NCBI GenBank assembly: GCA_037178975.1
Contig: JASJZH010000005.1
Span: 8,766,501 to 8,830,500 of the forward strand
DNA: 64,000 bases
Reading direction: 5' to 3'
DNA from: Oscheius tipulae
Taxonomy: Eukaryota; Nematoda; Chromadorea; Rhabditida; Rhabditidae
A program made the position numbers and the translations under genes. Of this stretch, positions 48,541 through 58,982 are shown piece after piece; the first letter of the stretch is position 1; every line of letters starts with the position of its first letter. Below the pieces are notes generated by a model. The model saw only the letters and a list, made by a program, of their open reading frames with translations. It made no database searches and was not told the origin of the DNA.

Positions 48541-51500
48541 CTACAGCTTGGTGACACTATTCAAGGCAATCGAGTCTTTTCTTGGCTCCTCCTGTTTCGT
48601 CTCCTCAACCTCGTCTTCCTCCTCATCGAGAATGTTCAAATCCTTGGCATGGTACCACACATAGACGTCGGTCATAAGAGAGATGCATCGGATCAGAACA
48701 TACAATGAGTGCATCCGGACTCGAAGCTTCTCTGGGTCGTAGATAGAACAGTGACCGTTCTGACCGGGACAAGCCTTCTCCCAGACGAGGCAGGCACTAT
48801 CCACCACGAAACCCCAGAGGACCGGACTGGGTAGGGTGCCAAGAAGGGAGACAAGGAGGCCCTGTAGGGCAAGAGACATGGATCGGGTGGCTGGAGGGAC
48901 CGAGCGTAGAAGGATCAGCATGCCGGGCACCATGGCGAACCCGGCGAACAGGGAGCCGAGGACGACTGTGATGAAGAAGAGAATTTTTGGGGCGAAGCAG
49001 TTGTCGTGACAGAAATCCTTGCGAACAACTCCTCCCGGGACGCACTCGCAGGAGGAGAATTCCTGGAAATAGGTTGCTCTTCAAAGATCGTAGAAGGTTT
49101 TCTAGCGCAAAGTGTTCAGGGTCAAGACAAAATATTTCGCCTATCCGATGTTCTGCAAAATTGTAGAACGGTTCAAGGGCTACAGCTTTATAAAACATCG
49201 AAAAGCTAATGGTTGCTGTCTTAATCTATAAAAATGGCTTCAAACTGGCGTGAGGTATTACCGTTAAATATCCCGTACTATCTCACAGGACCGCAGCTTG
49301 AGCGACCAAGTCACTACGGGCGAGAACGCAGAGACAAAAAGTGTGGTAGGCAAAGCCTATTTTTAAGTTCAAAATGTGATTTTCTAGCTTTTCGATGTTC
49401 TGCAAAGCTGCAGGCCTTGATCAGTTCTACAACTATAATGGTAATGCGCTCGTATGATGTCCAAAGGTCGCGGGTTCGACCCCCGTTCTGGGCCTTCATT
49501 TTTCTTTTTGCCCCAAGCTCATAATAGAACGACTCACAATCTTCTGCGGATCCCCATAGTCGATCTTGACCTCTCTGCAGCCAGCATGACAAGGCGAGTA
49601 GAACGGTTTTCCATCCCTACTGCAGACCGGATACAGCTTCGATCCCTCACAATCACAGTCAGAGTTGCACGAGCTCGTGAAATTGTAGTTTGTGTTAGTA
49701 TTCTCCAAGCCCACAGAGGCCACGATAGAGTTACAGGCTATGAAGTTCTTGGAGGCAAAGAAGGCAATGTTGACCGAGCTGGCGAAGATGATGAAGAGGG
49801 CAGCTCGTCTACCGTTCAGCTTGTACTTTCTGGTGATCAAACCGCCGATCAGTGTCCCCAGGGCGAATCCCATGACTCCGAAAGCCGCCATCAGTTGGTG
49901 GACCTTGTAGAGGGGGATACCGAAATGGTTTTCGAGGTATTTCGGCAAGAAAACGATATAGCCTTTGAAGGCCAAGATGTCACAGACTCGGCCCAGAATT
50001 GATCCCGTGTAGATCTTGGTCGAGAGGACTGCCTTGTAGCCCTTGGCGAAGCCTTTGGCTTTCTCCAGAAGGTCACCTTCATGTTTCACGTGTTTCTCCT
50101 TGTGTTTATCGAACAAGTGCAGCACTTTCTTGGATCCTTCGCGGGAGACCTAAGTATCGATTGTCTGACTGTAAAGTGTGCACTACCTTCTTGCCCTTCC
50201 CGGAAGGAAAGAAGAAGACGGCGAAGGCTGGAAACAGCAACATCACACCGATGATTATAAAGCCCAGCCACCAGGCTCCGATCCAGATCGGATCGTTGAA
50301 AGTCAGACCGGGTGGCGCCTGCAGAGTATAGTAGATCTTGTTGACAAAACTGCCGATCAAATGTCCACACACGGGGCCGAGAATCTTGATGAAGGAGACG
50401 AAGCCTGAAGATTATGGTATAGAATCTCCGCGAGTCATGTTTATCAGATTTGGCGCGAAGCATTTGCGTGGTGTAATGGTATAGTCCATTTCCAACGAAG
50501 AGCGGCTAGTTAAAGGACCAACGGCTTTCACGTCAATCTATTCAAATGAAAGTGGCGCGAAGAGCAAAAAATATTTTTAGCAATTTTACTTTTTTTCATG
50601 ATTTGACGTTGTTTTCGAATTCTACTATCAAAATGACCTGCTTGGCAGCAAATTTGACAAAAGAAACTGGGCTAAAAACATTCAAAAAGCTCGGAACTTG
50701 AAAAATGAAGCACAGCCAATGTATTTTTTTTCAATTCCAGCGATCCAGCTTTTTATTATAGTTTTTTTCCCGATTAGGTGTCAAGTAGGTTTTCAGGGGC
50801 TCTGAGTTCGATGACGAGCTCAAAACTTAGAAAATGACTAAAATAGCGAAGTATAGGTTTTTAAGGGTGTTCGTGACAGGGCCCACTGCCGCTCTTCGTT
50901 GGAAATAGACTATAACGAGCTCGCTTGATGTCGAACATCGTGTGTTTGATTCCACACAACAGTTTTTGCCGTTTTTCTACGCCTTTGAATGCGTTTTCTA
51001 ACGTTTTAAATCACCATTCTTACCAAAATAAGCCGGAACATTCTTCTTCTTGATGTTATCATCCACCAGCGGTATTCCAAGCGACCAGGGAACGGTTCGT
51101 CCCACTCCCAGCATGAACAAAGCCGTGAAAAGAACCGTAAACGGCCCAGAATTCCCTCCCTGCTCCTTGCATCTCGTCTCTTTTGTGATCTTTCGAATGT
51201 TGTTGACAATCTTGCCGCAGTAGGAGAAGGGTGCGGTTGCACTCTTTCGTATCCTGAATTTCGTTCAATTACCGCAATGCCAATTGACTACCTGTTCAAA
51301 TCTTTTTTGGTACTGTTCGGCCGGTTATGAATGTACTGTTTTAGAGCCCCAAACAACTTGTCTGGAGAGTCTCCTTTGACCACGTTTTGGGCCGAATCGC
51401 AAATTTCTTCGAGTAGCCAGCCATCGATGGAATAGAAGGACGTGTTCGGATGGTGATGGGGTGCCTCGAGGAGCGGGACATCTTTGAGCGTCCACGGTGG

Positions 51501-52154
51501 AAGTGCGGATAGTTGGGAACGAAGTTTTTGGGGGAGACGATCCCGGATGAGGGGGTACTGAAGAAGGTCGTCTAGGGTGGCATTGTCTCCCAGCTGCGCG
51601 TCGAATGGGACCAGTTCTCTCTGAAAGATTATACTGATGAACGCTCTGTCTCTCTCCCTCTTTTTTATCTTCTTTCTTTCTGCTCTCTCTGTGTCTCTGT
51701 ATCTGTTTCTCTGCCTCTCTGTCTCGCTGTCTCTCTATCTCTCTCCTCTTTTCTCTCTATGTCTCTAGCTTTACAGATCGTAACAGTACCTCGATCATCG
51801 ACAGATTCGCTCTTGGAGCCAGAACCGGAAAGATGAAGTTCGGCGAAGCCATCAGAAGATAGGCTAAGGACATGAGCAGAGCTCCGGCGCCTATCCACCT
51901 CGCTCTGTTGCCTCTGGAGCCAAAATATGCTACAAAGAGGACAGAGGGGATGTAGCCCATGTCTCCTGAAAACAAAACTATTCCCAATCGAAGTTCAACA
52001 AACCTGCTGAAACCATGAATCCGGACATTCTCGAGGGTATACTGAACTGTTTCTCAATGTTCTGTACCGCCGAAATGATGTAGGAGTGGCCGATAGCCTC
52101 GAAAAAGTAGACGAGGGAGAAGAGGCCGAGAAAGGCATAGAGTCGGCCGGTCAT
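48541..52154 (-). CDS. SLCO: Organic anion transporter polypeptide (SLCO/OATP), 745 aa
   Basis: Seven exons (52004-52154, 51790-51965, 51292-51620, 51024-51253, 50187-50404, 49538-50149, 48541-49062). OATPs are 12-TM major-facilitator exchangers carrying bile-acid-like, steroid and peptide substrates across the plasma membrane. Seen here: TM1 region GRLYAFLGLFSLVYFFEAIG, GIPLVDDN before a loop, WIGAWWLGF in the TM6 region, and the extracellular Kazal-like Cys loop (CNSDCDCEGSKLYPVCSRDG on to CVPGG and CHDNC). The C-terminus is very acidic (DEEEDEVEE) and ends SVTKL. GATTTCAG is 6 nt before the ATG. Intron 4 carries a 431 bp TIR element inside a tRNA-like sequence; intron 6 carries two AAAGTTGTAG hairpins and a tRNA-like unit. 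Confidence 0.95.
49145..49206. repeat. AAAGTTGTAG hairpin copy
   Basis: Arms CGATGTTCTGCAAAATTGTAG (first bases) and CTACAGCTTTATAAAACATCG, loop with GGTTCAAGGG. In SLCO intron 6. Confidence 0.65.
49378..49436. repeat. AAAGTTGTAG hairpin copy joined to tRNA-like unit
   Basis: TTTTCGATGTTCTGCAAAGC leads to an eroded right arm (TTCTACAACTATAATGG) that runs straight into the tRNA-like unit at 49430. This junction places two repeat families directly side by side. Confidence 0.55.
49430..49490 (+). repeat. tRNA-like unit (degenerate)
   Basis: A-box-like TATAATGGTAATGC and B box GGGTTCGACCCCC (49472-49484) with a T stem; in SLCO intron 6, antisense to the gene. Confidence 0.5.
50482..50912. mobile_element. 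431 bp TIR element (MITE) inside a tRNA-like sequence
   Basis: Terminal inverted repeats of 25 bp (TAGTCCATTTCCAACGAAGA and on) match at 24 positions, flanked by TA on both sides (50480-50481 and 50913-50914), consistent with a TA target-site duplication. The interior is AT-rich with no long coding frame, so the copy is non-autonomous. The flanks rejoin to a tRNA-like unit: A-box part GTGGTGTAATGG before and B box GTTTGATTCC after. In SLCO intron 4. TA duplication suggests a Tc1/mariner-type transposase supplied elsewhere; this is inference. Confidence 0.8.
51640..51770. repeat. CTGTCTCT-type simple repeat, intronic
   Basis: Fills most of SLCO intron 2 (51621-51789). Read along the transcript it is GACAGAGA. 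Confidence 0.88.
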
Positions 52155-52789
52155 TGTGTTCTGAAATCGTTGGCACTGTTTCGTTCAAAAACAAAATGTT
52201 TTTCATGATTGGGGAATCGAGCACTCGAAAGCGCTATCCGGGCCGAAGCTGTGCGGTTCTCCCGTACTGATACAGAAGCGTAAGTGAAAAGGATGCGCAT
52301 AGAAAAAACAATTGGAGAATGTCCTACCCTATTTTGACCATGAGGTGGCGGGACAAAACAATCAGAAGTAGCCTGAACGTGTACTGGAAAGATCAGGTGA
52401 TTAACCGAGGATGTTTTTGAACAAAAGAAAGATCTCAAAACCATAGAAAGTGGGAGAAAACATCTGAGAACAGGTAACAATCATTCTATTGTCGCCTTGG
52501 TAGCGGAAGATGAATAGCTACTTTTTGGTCTTTCTTCCAGGGAGCCCAATATGAAGGGAGGGGAAGAAGGACGAATCCATTGACATAGACACGAGAACGA
52601 CCAGTTTGGCGAACCTGGGACACAGACCACACGTGTAAAAAGAGAATAGTTTAAAAGAACTACTGATATAACGGGGGGCTGCGTCATCGTATCGGGCAGA
52701 TATCAAAAGTCAAGGTCTCGCGTACCTCTAGCATGAGGAAGATCATAGAAACAAGCTAAAAAGACACAACCCTAGTCTTTGGGAATATG

Positions 52790-52860
52790 TTTTCATGTCC
52801 GGGGATCGAACCTGAGACCTGCTGTACCACATTGGGCACTTTTACTGACTGCGCCGTACA
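52790..52860 (-). repeat. tRNA-like unit (degenerate)
   Basis: B box complement GGGGATCGAACC (52801-52812) and A box complement TGACTGCGCCGTACA (52846-52860). The downstream tail (TACAGGAGCGTAAGCGAAAG) has a counterpart at about 52265-52285 after another unit. Confidence 0.6.
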
Positions 52861-53676
52861 GGGAAAGATAGGCTGCTCTTTCGTGCTGGTACAGGAGCGT
52901 AAGCGAAAGGAGAGCATGGAAAGTGAAGCAATTGAGGAATTGAGATTTTCTGCATGGGTATTCCATAGGTCCTAAGAAATGAACTCTAGTCTACGAAAGA
53001 CAATAGAGCAAAGGAAAATATTTGTCACGCTGTCCCGAAAGCGGCGACGTCTCCTGTACAGTCTTATATACAGAAAAGCAGCATCACAGATCGACCCTGC
53101 GGCAGTGGAGGAGACATAGTGTAGACCGCGAAGAGAGACGAGACAGGTTGGCTGCCGAATTGGGCGAACGCGGGTAGTCTCGGACCTTTAGAGATCTTAG
53201 ACGTTGGAACTAAATGGAAGTGCCTAACGTCTAGCTTTAGGGGCATACAGGCCATTTGGGATGTCCTGGATGGTCGTGTTCGGTGACAGGTTGCAGCTGA
53301 AGTTACTCAAGTGTAGCCCATATAATGGCTTTTGGCTAGAAAACCAGTTCACCTAGTGAAGATCGCAAGATCGCACCGGGTTTACAATACGTCAAACTTC
53401 CAAAAAACAAGGACGGCTTTGACGAACAGGTCAGATCGCGAATGATCTGAAGGGTACTTGGATACAGCTACACAAACAATACAAATTTTGGAATGTCAGT
53501 AGTGTTCGATTTTTCTTGAACCGAATCCATTTCTGGGGCGGAAACTTTGAGCTGACTTTGGCACGGTATGAACAAAAGTTGATAGAACTGGGCAGTTGTC
53601 ACCCGGTGACAACGTCTTATGCACAACTCTAATAGTTAGGACTGTTTCGTACAGAAACAAAATGACTTTCTTTTTC

Positions 53677-53742
53677 GGGCATCAAGCCCAACACTCGTGG
53701 CACCGTAGTCGGCGCTCTATTTAACCGATTGCGCTATACTGG
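53677..53742 (-). repeat. tRNA-like unit (degenerate)
   Basis: A box TAGCGCAATCGG and B-box variant GGGCTTGATGCCC on the minus strand. The preceding ACTGTTTCGTACAGAAACAA matches sequence before the unit at 52205. Confidence 0.55.
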
Positions 53743-55939
53743 TCAAAATGGGCGGCTTGCCCGCCATTGTACACGATGTCAGAGATGCTATTGTGCAGAG
53801 AAAGAAAGAGCAGGAAAGACAAGCAGCCTGACGAAGCTTACAAATTCTCTAGACTTCGGAAACAAAAACAAAAAATGGTAGCCCTCTCTCATCTGATCTC
53901 TGATTTTCTGTCCTAGCTATTGCTAAACAATAATTGAACTTGGTAGGCACTAGGTAAACGTAAGGGGCATGGACAGGCTGAAATTTTTGGGTTCCCTATT
54001 AGGATAGGAAGCATAGGTAAAACTATGAAGATACTGTAGTGTAAACCGCATGGCGTGGGTGAGAGGCGTGAGATTATTGGGTGAGTTGGTGAGAGGACTT
54101 CCCTCTGCATGTGACTGTAATGTTGTCAACTGTCAACTGTTCTTCGCTGAACTCCTGGAATGAACGGCAGCTTCGCCAGACCAGAATTGTCTGTGACTGG
54201 CCAGTCACAGACTCTCTAGTCAGAGCGCAATGCGGTTTCAATGTAAAAATGGTCATCCCGCATGGGACAACTGTTGTGTACTAGGTTTATATTTAACGAA
54301 CTTCTGGAAACTGAGTCAGAACTGTCAACTGTAATAAAAGGTGAGGTGGAAAGTTTTGGGACAGGGAAACAGTCCAGACTGTCTCTATGTCTTTGTCTCT
54401 CTGTCTTTCTTAAAGCTGCAAGTTGGAAGGTTGTACGAACCCCTCCCCCCTGTAGTTTAGAGTTTTGGTACTGAACACACCCAGAAACGAACTAGTAATG
54501 AGTATAAGCCAAAAAAAAAGACTTACGACCTTTTCCACCCTTCTTCACCAAAGGCGCTGCCCCATCGGCCTACTGTAGATTCCCCAAACAGCTCTCCAAG
54601 AATAGGATCAGATAGACGAATTCGGCCCCACAGTCCTACTGTAGATTCGACGAATTGAGAAACTCCTGATGGATGACTTTCTATTGTCTTCTTCGTTCAA
54701 TCCACTAGTTTCTACCGTAATCGCATTCCTGCAAATCATAAACATCCTTTGTTTCCTGAAGGCTCTAATAGAAGCAAGCGCTTTTCGAGGTCATTAGTGA
54801 ACAGATCTTATTCTCACATCGACTGACTTGCTTTTTCGGGTTTCGGATATATTACGCGAAGACCTTGATACCAAGTATTCGCCTAGAAAAGAGCTTTGTC
54901 CTGTCCGGAGGTGTTCGAAAGTTCCGTAACTCGAAAGTCGGAAATGCTCTCTGTCTCTCAGTCTCTTTTTGCCTCTCTGTCTCTCAAGTCAGAACACTCA
55001 CTCTTTTGGCCCTGACAGTTACAAGCTACAAAGATCGGGAACGATTTCGGCTATAAGCAAGAGTCATAAGTGGGCAGAACCAGTCTAGCATCAACAGAGA
55101 ATTGCCTGAAGTGGGTCGAATTCGCCCAAACATCGGGTGAATCAGTTTGTTACATGTGTTCAAAACTGAGTCTACGAGGAAGGGGGAAGGAGCCGGATTG
55201 ATGAAAACAGCTATGACGTCGGATACGGATACTCACTAATCCCGAAAAGGAACGGTTTATCTCCGCGAAAGATGAGCCCCGACGATCAGACAAAGGAAAC
55301 AGCTCTACAGGAAGAGACGTAGAAGTTGAGACCAGCGGAGCGTCTCGGGAAAATTAGCTCCGAAATCCAGGATCCTATGAGTCAGACTTCGCATTCAATA
55401 CACATCAAAGCGGTCACATTGGCCGGAGGTTTGAGAAGGCTGGTAAACAATCTGGGAGTAGCCTTTTTGAATTGTGCCGTCCTAGGATGAATATTAATCA
55501 TGCTTGACAATGATTAATTAGGGATTATTCACATGCACTAATGAACCGGTATACTTTGACTTTGCCCATTGTGAGCTTGTCATCCTGTCTTTTTCAATCC
55601 TCTCTCTTCTAGTTGTCCATTTGTCCTCTGTCAAATCGGTCCTGCCTTAACTCTTGTCTTTTCACTGTCAGACTGTCTCGTTTAGCCGAATACCCCTCTT
55701 GTCACTGTCCTGTCAGTTGTCACTTCTTTCTCTCTTTAACTTTTCTGCCTTCCTCGTAGCATATCCCCTTCCTAATGTCTCTGTTCACCTGCCCTGTTTT
55801 TGTGTTCTCCTACCGCGCTCTCGGTGACTTGAACTTCGAAAGCGGTTACCTAATCTTTCGAAAGAGTCCAACTTTGCTCGGAGAACTTTTACAATCCTGA
55901 TCGACCACCTGCTATCGCTCTGTAAGATATACCTGTCAG

Positions 55940-56095
55940 CCTGTGCCCCTGTCTAAGCCCCTCTGTCTCTATGTCTGTGTGACTCTGTGTCTCTCTGTTT
56001 CTCTGTCTCTCAGTCTTCTGTCTCAATGTTTCTTCATCTTTATGTCTCTATGTATCTTTATCTCTCTGTCTCTTTCTTTAACTCTCTCTGCCTCA
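55940..56095. repeat. CTGTCTCT-type simple repeat
   Basis: About 150 bp of imperfect units, intergenic, downstream of the OLRN-1-like gene. Confidence 0.8.
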
Positions 56096-56489
56096 GAGAG
56101 GAAGTGACAGAACTGTAGGAAATTTTCATTTCAGATCCAAATATTTCATTCTAGAAATAAATATCTTTGAGAAATTGTACAGAAGGAATGAAATGTAAAG
56201 CTGTCACTGGAGAGGAGAGAGAAGGAGTCTAAATCTATCCTAGGAAAGATCAAAATATACAGAGGAAAAAAAAAGAACAAGGCCATCGATCCTGAGCAAT
56301 GAGGTACAGGGGTGGTTTCTCACCACAACACAGTCTGTTGGGAGCCAAAAATAAGTATCAGAAGGGGTTGGTTGGCGATATATGACATAGAAAATATTGC
56401 AATGGACCCAAGTCTCTTTAAGAGAAAACAATTAAAACAACCTGGTAGTGGGGGTAACCGTATTGGAGAGAGAGAGAGAGAGAGAGCAC

Positions 56490-58982
56490 CTAGAAACCGT
56501 GTTCCTTTTGTCGAGCCACATGCCGGACAGCCTCCTCCAGGTCGGAGAAGATGCGACACTGTCGTCGTTTGGCCATGTCTTTCAGGTAGCAAAATGCGAT
56601 GGCGTAGCAGTCGTTCCTGCGACGACGAGCAGCTCGATCGGCCTCTTCCTCGGGCTGGGTCACCTCCAGTGTCTCTGCTTCCTTGGCCACACACACTGTC
56701 ACTTGCCAGTTGCAATGACCGAGTAGGTAGGCTACCTGAAATGACGAGGTTAGTATGGTTGATACCACAATTGTCTGGTAGGACTTGTCAATAGCCTGTC
56801 CGAGGCCATTTGGAAATGTCTCAATCTGTCTCTCTATTCTCTGCTCTCTGTCTCTCTGAATAGTCTGTCATAACCAACCTCAACCATTCCAGACAAAAAG
56901 GTCAGCGTGTCCGGAATGTAGTAAAGGAACTGCTTATGCTGTTGGGCCCACACCTTGAGACAGTTCATTCGAACCTCGGGAATGACGTCAGGAGACGAGA
57001 GTCCACAGGAATAGGTAATGGAATGGCCACTAAACATGGCTTAGTTAGGGATTGATAGGAAGGGAAGTGCTCACTCTAGAAGAGGAATGACTCTATCGTG
57101 CATCCAGCCGAAACAGTCGGACGTGCTGCCAAGAATCTCCAAGCAATTCGAAGGTTCCTTGAGTTTGCCCAGACTGATCTTGCCATTCAGTGGCTTCTTC
57201 TTGAAATTCTCGGGGACGAAGAAAGAAGAAGATCCGTCGTCTATGACGAGGTCGTCACAGAACTTTTTCGACTTGTGCACATGCTGCTTCGGCTGTTTCG
57301 GATTGAGGGGGGTGGTCACGGTGGCCATTCTCGGTGAGGGAATAGCTGCCGAGGGTCGGATAGGGATGTAGGAGGAATCGGCCACCAGGCGGGGACGATG
57401 TGCACGGTACTGCTGCCACTTGTTGACAGCCAGGATGACCAGAACATTGAAGACGATTAGAGGAATAATGACTAGGAAAAGGGGCACACTGGGCAGCGTC
57501 AACTGCATGCAGAGCAGGACGATCTGAAAGAATGCGGATTAAAAACAATATGCTCTGCTAGATAGAAATCGTGTGCAAGTTCCACCCCCATTGCCGACTA
57601 CGAAATAAAAGATGTCGGGTTCGACTCCGGTGCTTGACACAGTGGCTCGACTAGGCTTACCCCAATCCCCACCCGTGACAAAAGGGTATAAGAACATGAC
57701 CAACCGAGTCAAAGAGTCCAGCCAGACTGGCTTTGGTCAGTGCTGATCGTGTCCTGCTCCAATAGACTCGAGCCTTGTCTTTGGCCTGTCGCGCGGCTCG
57801 TCGGGTTTTGACTTGGAGGTAGACGAGTCTCTGGGCCGGGATGGACAAGACATCGCTCCACTTTTTGCTTCCGATAATCTCTTCCTCGATGTAGACGAGA
57901 GCATCCTAAAGGCAATTTTTATGGTTAGGTTGGAGAAGTTCCGAACCTGGATGGAGTGGAGGACCGGGACTCGATGTGCTTCCAGGACCCTGTCCAGCAT
58001 GGAGCAGGACCTGTTCCTATCCGGGACATCACACGGATGGGCTTTTTCTGTCCAGCCGGTGAGGTCGAGGAAGACGACTACCAGCTTGGGCGACTTCCTC
58101 GCGGCAAAGAAGGCAATCTCCAGAAAACTTGTAGCGTTGACAGTGGCCGGGTCAATGACGAAGAGGAAGAGCGACGAATTCTGAAAAAATGAGCGTGGGA
58201 AGAAGATCAAATAAGGCACAAAAATAGGCTAACTCTGCAGCAGACTCAATCAGTGGGCGCCCTCTGCGTCACTTCCGTACCTCTTTGGCTATGCTCTCCT
58301 CATAGATCATGTTTTCGTTCCATTGTGACCGCTGTGGATCATAGTAGGAAATGTTCCGCTTCTTCAGGAACGGGATCACCATTTGTCGGCGCCAAACCTG
58401 CAATTGACGTGATTATAAATTTGGCAGGCGGCACATTATAATTTCCGACGTACACCATGTCTCTGAATAGGTATACACGTCACTGCGATTAATTCTGGCA
58501 CGTGTCTCTGCCCTTTTTGCACTAAAGTATACATTCCCTGGGTGTAGAAGTAAAAAAACAAAAGAAATTTGGAGTCCGGGACCCGAAACCGACTTGGCGC
58601 TGCGCCTACGGTGCAAGGCGCGCCACAGAATTTGTAATGCCTATGATACGAACGTCTTTTTTTTAAACTGTCCCTTGTTTGAAACATAGAATTCTATTCA
58701 AACGTGTTCATATTTTTGTTCGTAGCGTGATAAGGACATGCGGATGCAAGAGTTTGCAAAGGATGACGTGATCCTCTCTATTGAAAAACAAGTCAAATAT
58801 AGACCCTGATGGTTTCTTGTCACCTGTTTGCCGCTTCACTGCGCCTCACATGTTCTGAGAACTGGAGAACTTACAGTTGTTCCACAAGAACCGCCGAGAA
58901 AAACATCGTAGGCGGGAGAGGCAGAGGGTAGGGCTTCTTCCAGACGAGCTGTACTCGCCACACATTCACATTGTTCCCGCAT
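56490..58982 (-). CDS. olrn-1: Raw/OLRN-1-like membrane protein with nucleoside-deoxyribosyltransferase-like domain, 499 aa
   Basis: Exons 58875-58982, 58281-58397, 57947-58180, 57705-57905, 57075-57523, 56885-57029 and 56490-56735. The first half has the pattern of the Raw family domain: YDVFLGGSCGTTVWRRQMVI, SYYDPQRSQWNEN, then FLFVIDPATVNATSFLEIAF, which resembles nucleoside 2-deoxyribosyltransferase folds. A membrane segment follows (VPLFLVIIPLIVFNVLVILA), then a cytosolic-type linker, a Cys-containing region (SDCFGWMHDRVIPLL) and a basic C-terminal domain. In C. elegans OLRN-1 acts in left-right olfactory neuron asymmetry; Drosophila Raw restrains JNK signalling. Enzymatic activity is unproven. 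ATTTCAG is 4 nt before the ATG. The donor of exon 4 (TCG before GTTGGT) was chosen to keep phase; a GTAAGC just downstream would break it. Confidence 0.82.
57570..57636 (+). repeat. tRNA-like unit (degenerate)
   Basis: B box GGGTTCGACTCCGG (57616-57629) with an eroded A box; in an intron of the OLRN-1-like gene, antisense to it. Confidence 0.4.

Larger units (their letters stand above)
52155..56489. other. Gene-poor spacer between SLCO and OLRN-1-like genes
   Basis: No reliable gene. It contains three related tRNA-like units near 52205, 52790 and 53677, with shared flanking sequence, a CTACTGTAGATTC direct repeat (about 54570 and 54632), and CTGTCTCT arrays at 54380-54412, 54945-54990 and 55940-56095. 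The SLCO promoter and the 3' UTR of the OLRN-1-like gene must lie at its two ends. Confidence 0.5.
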
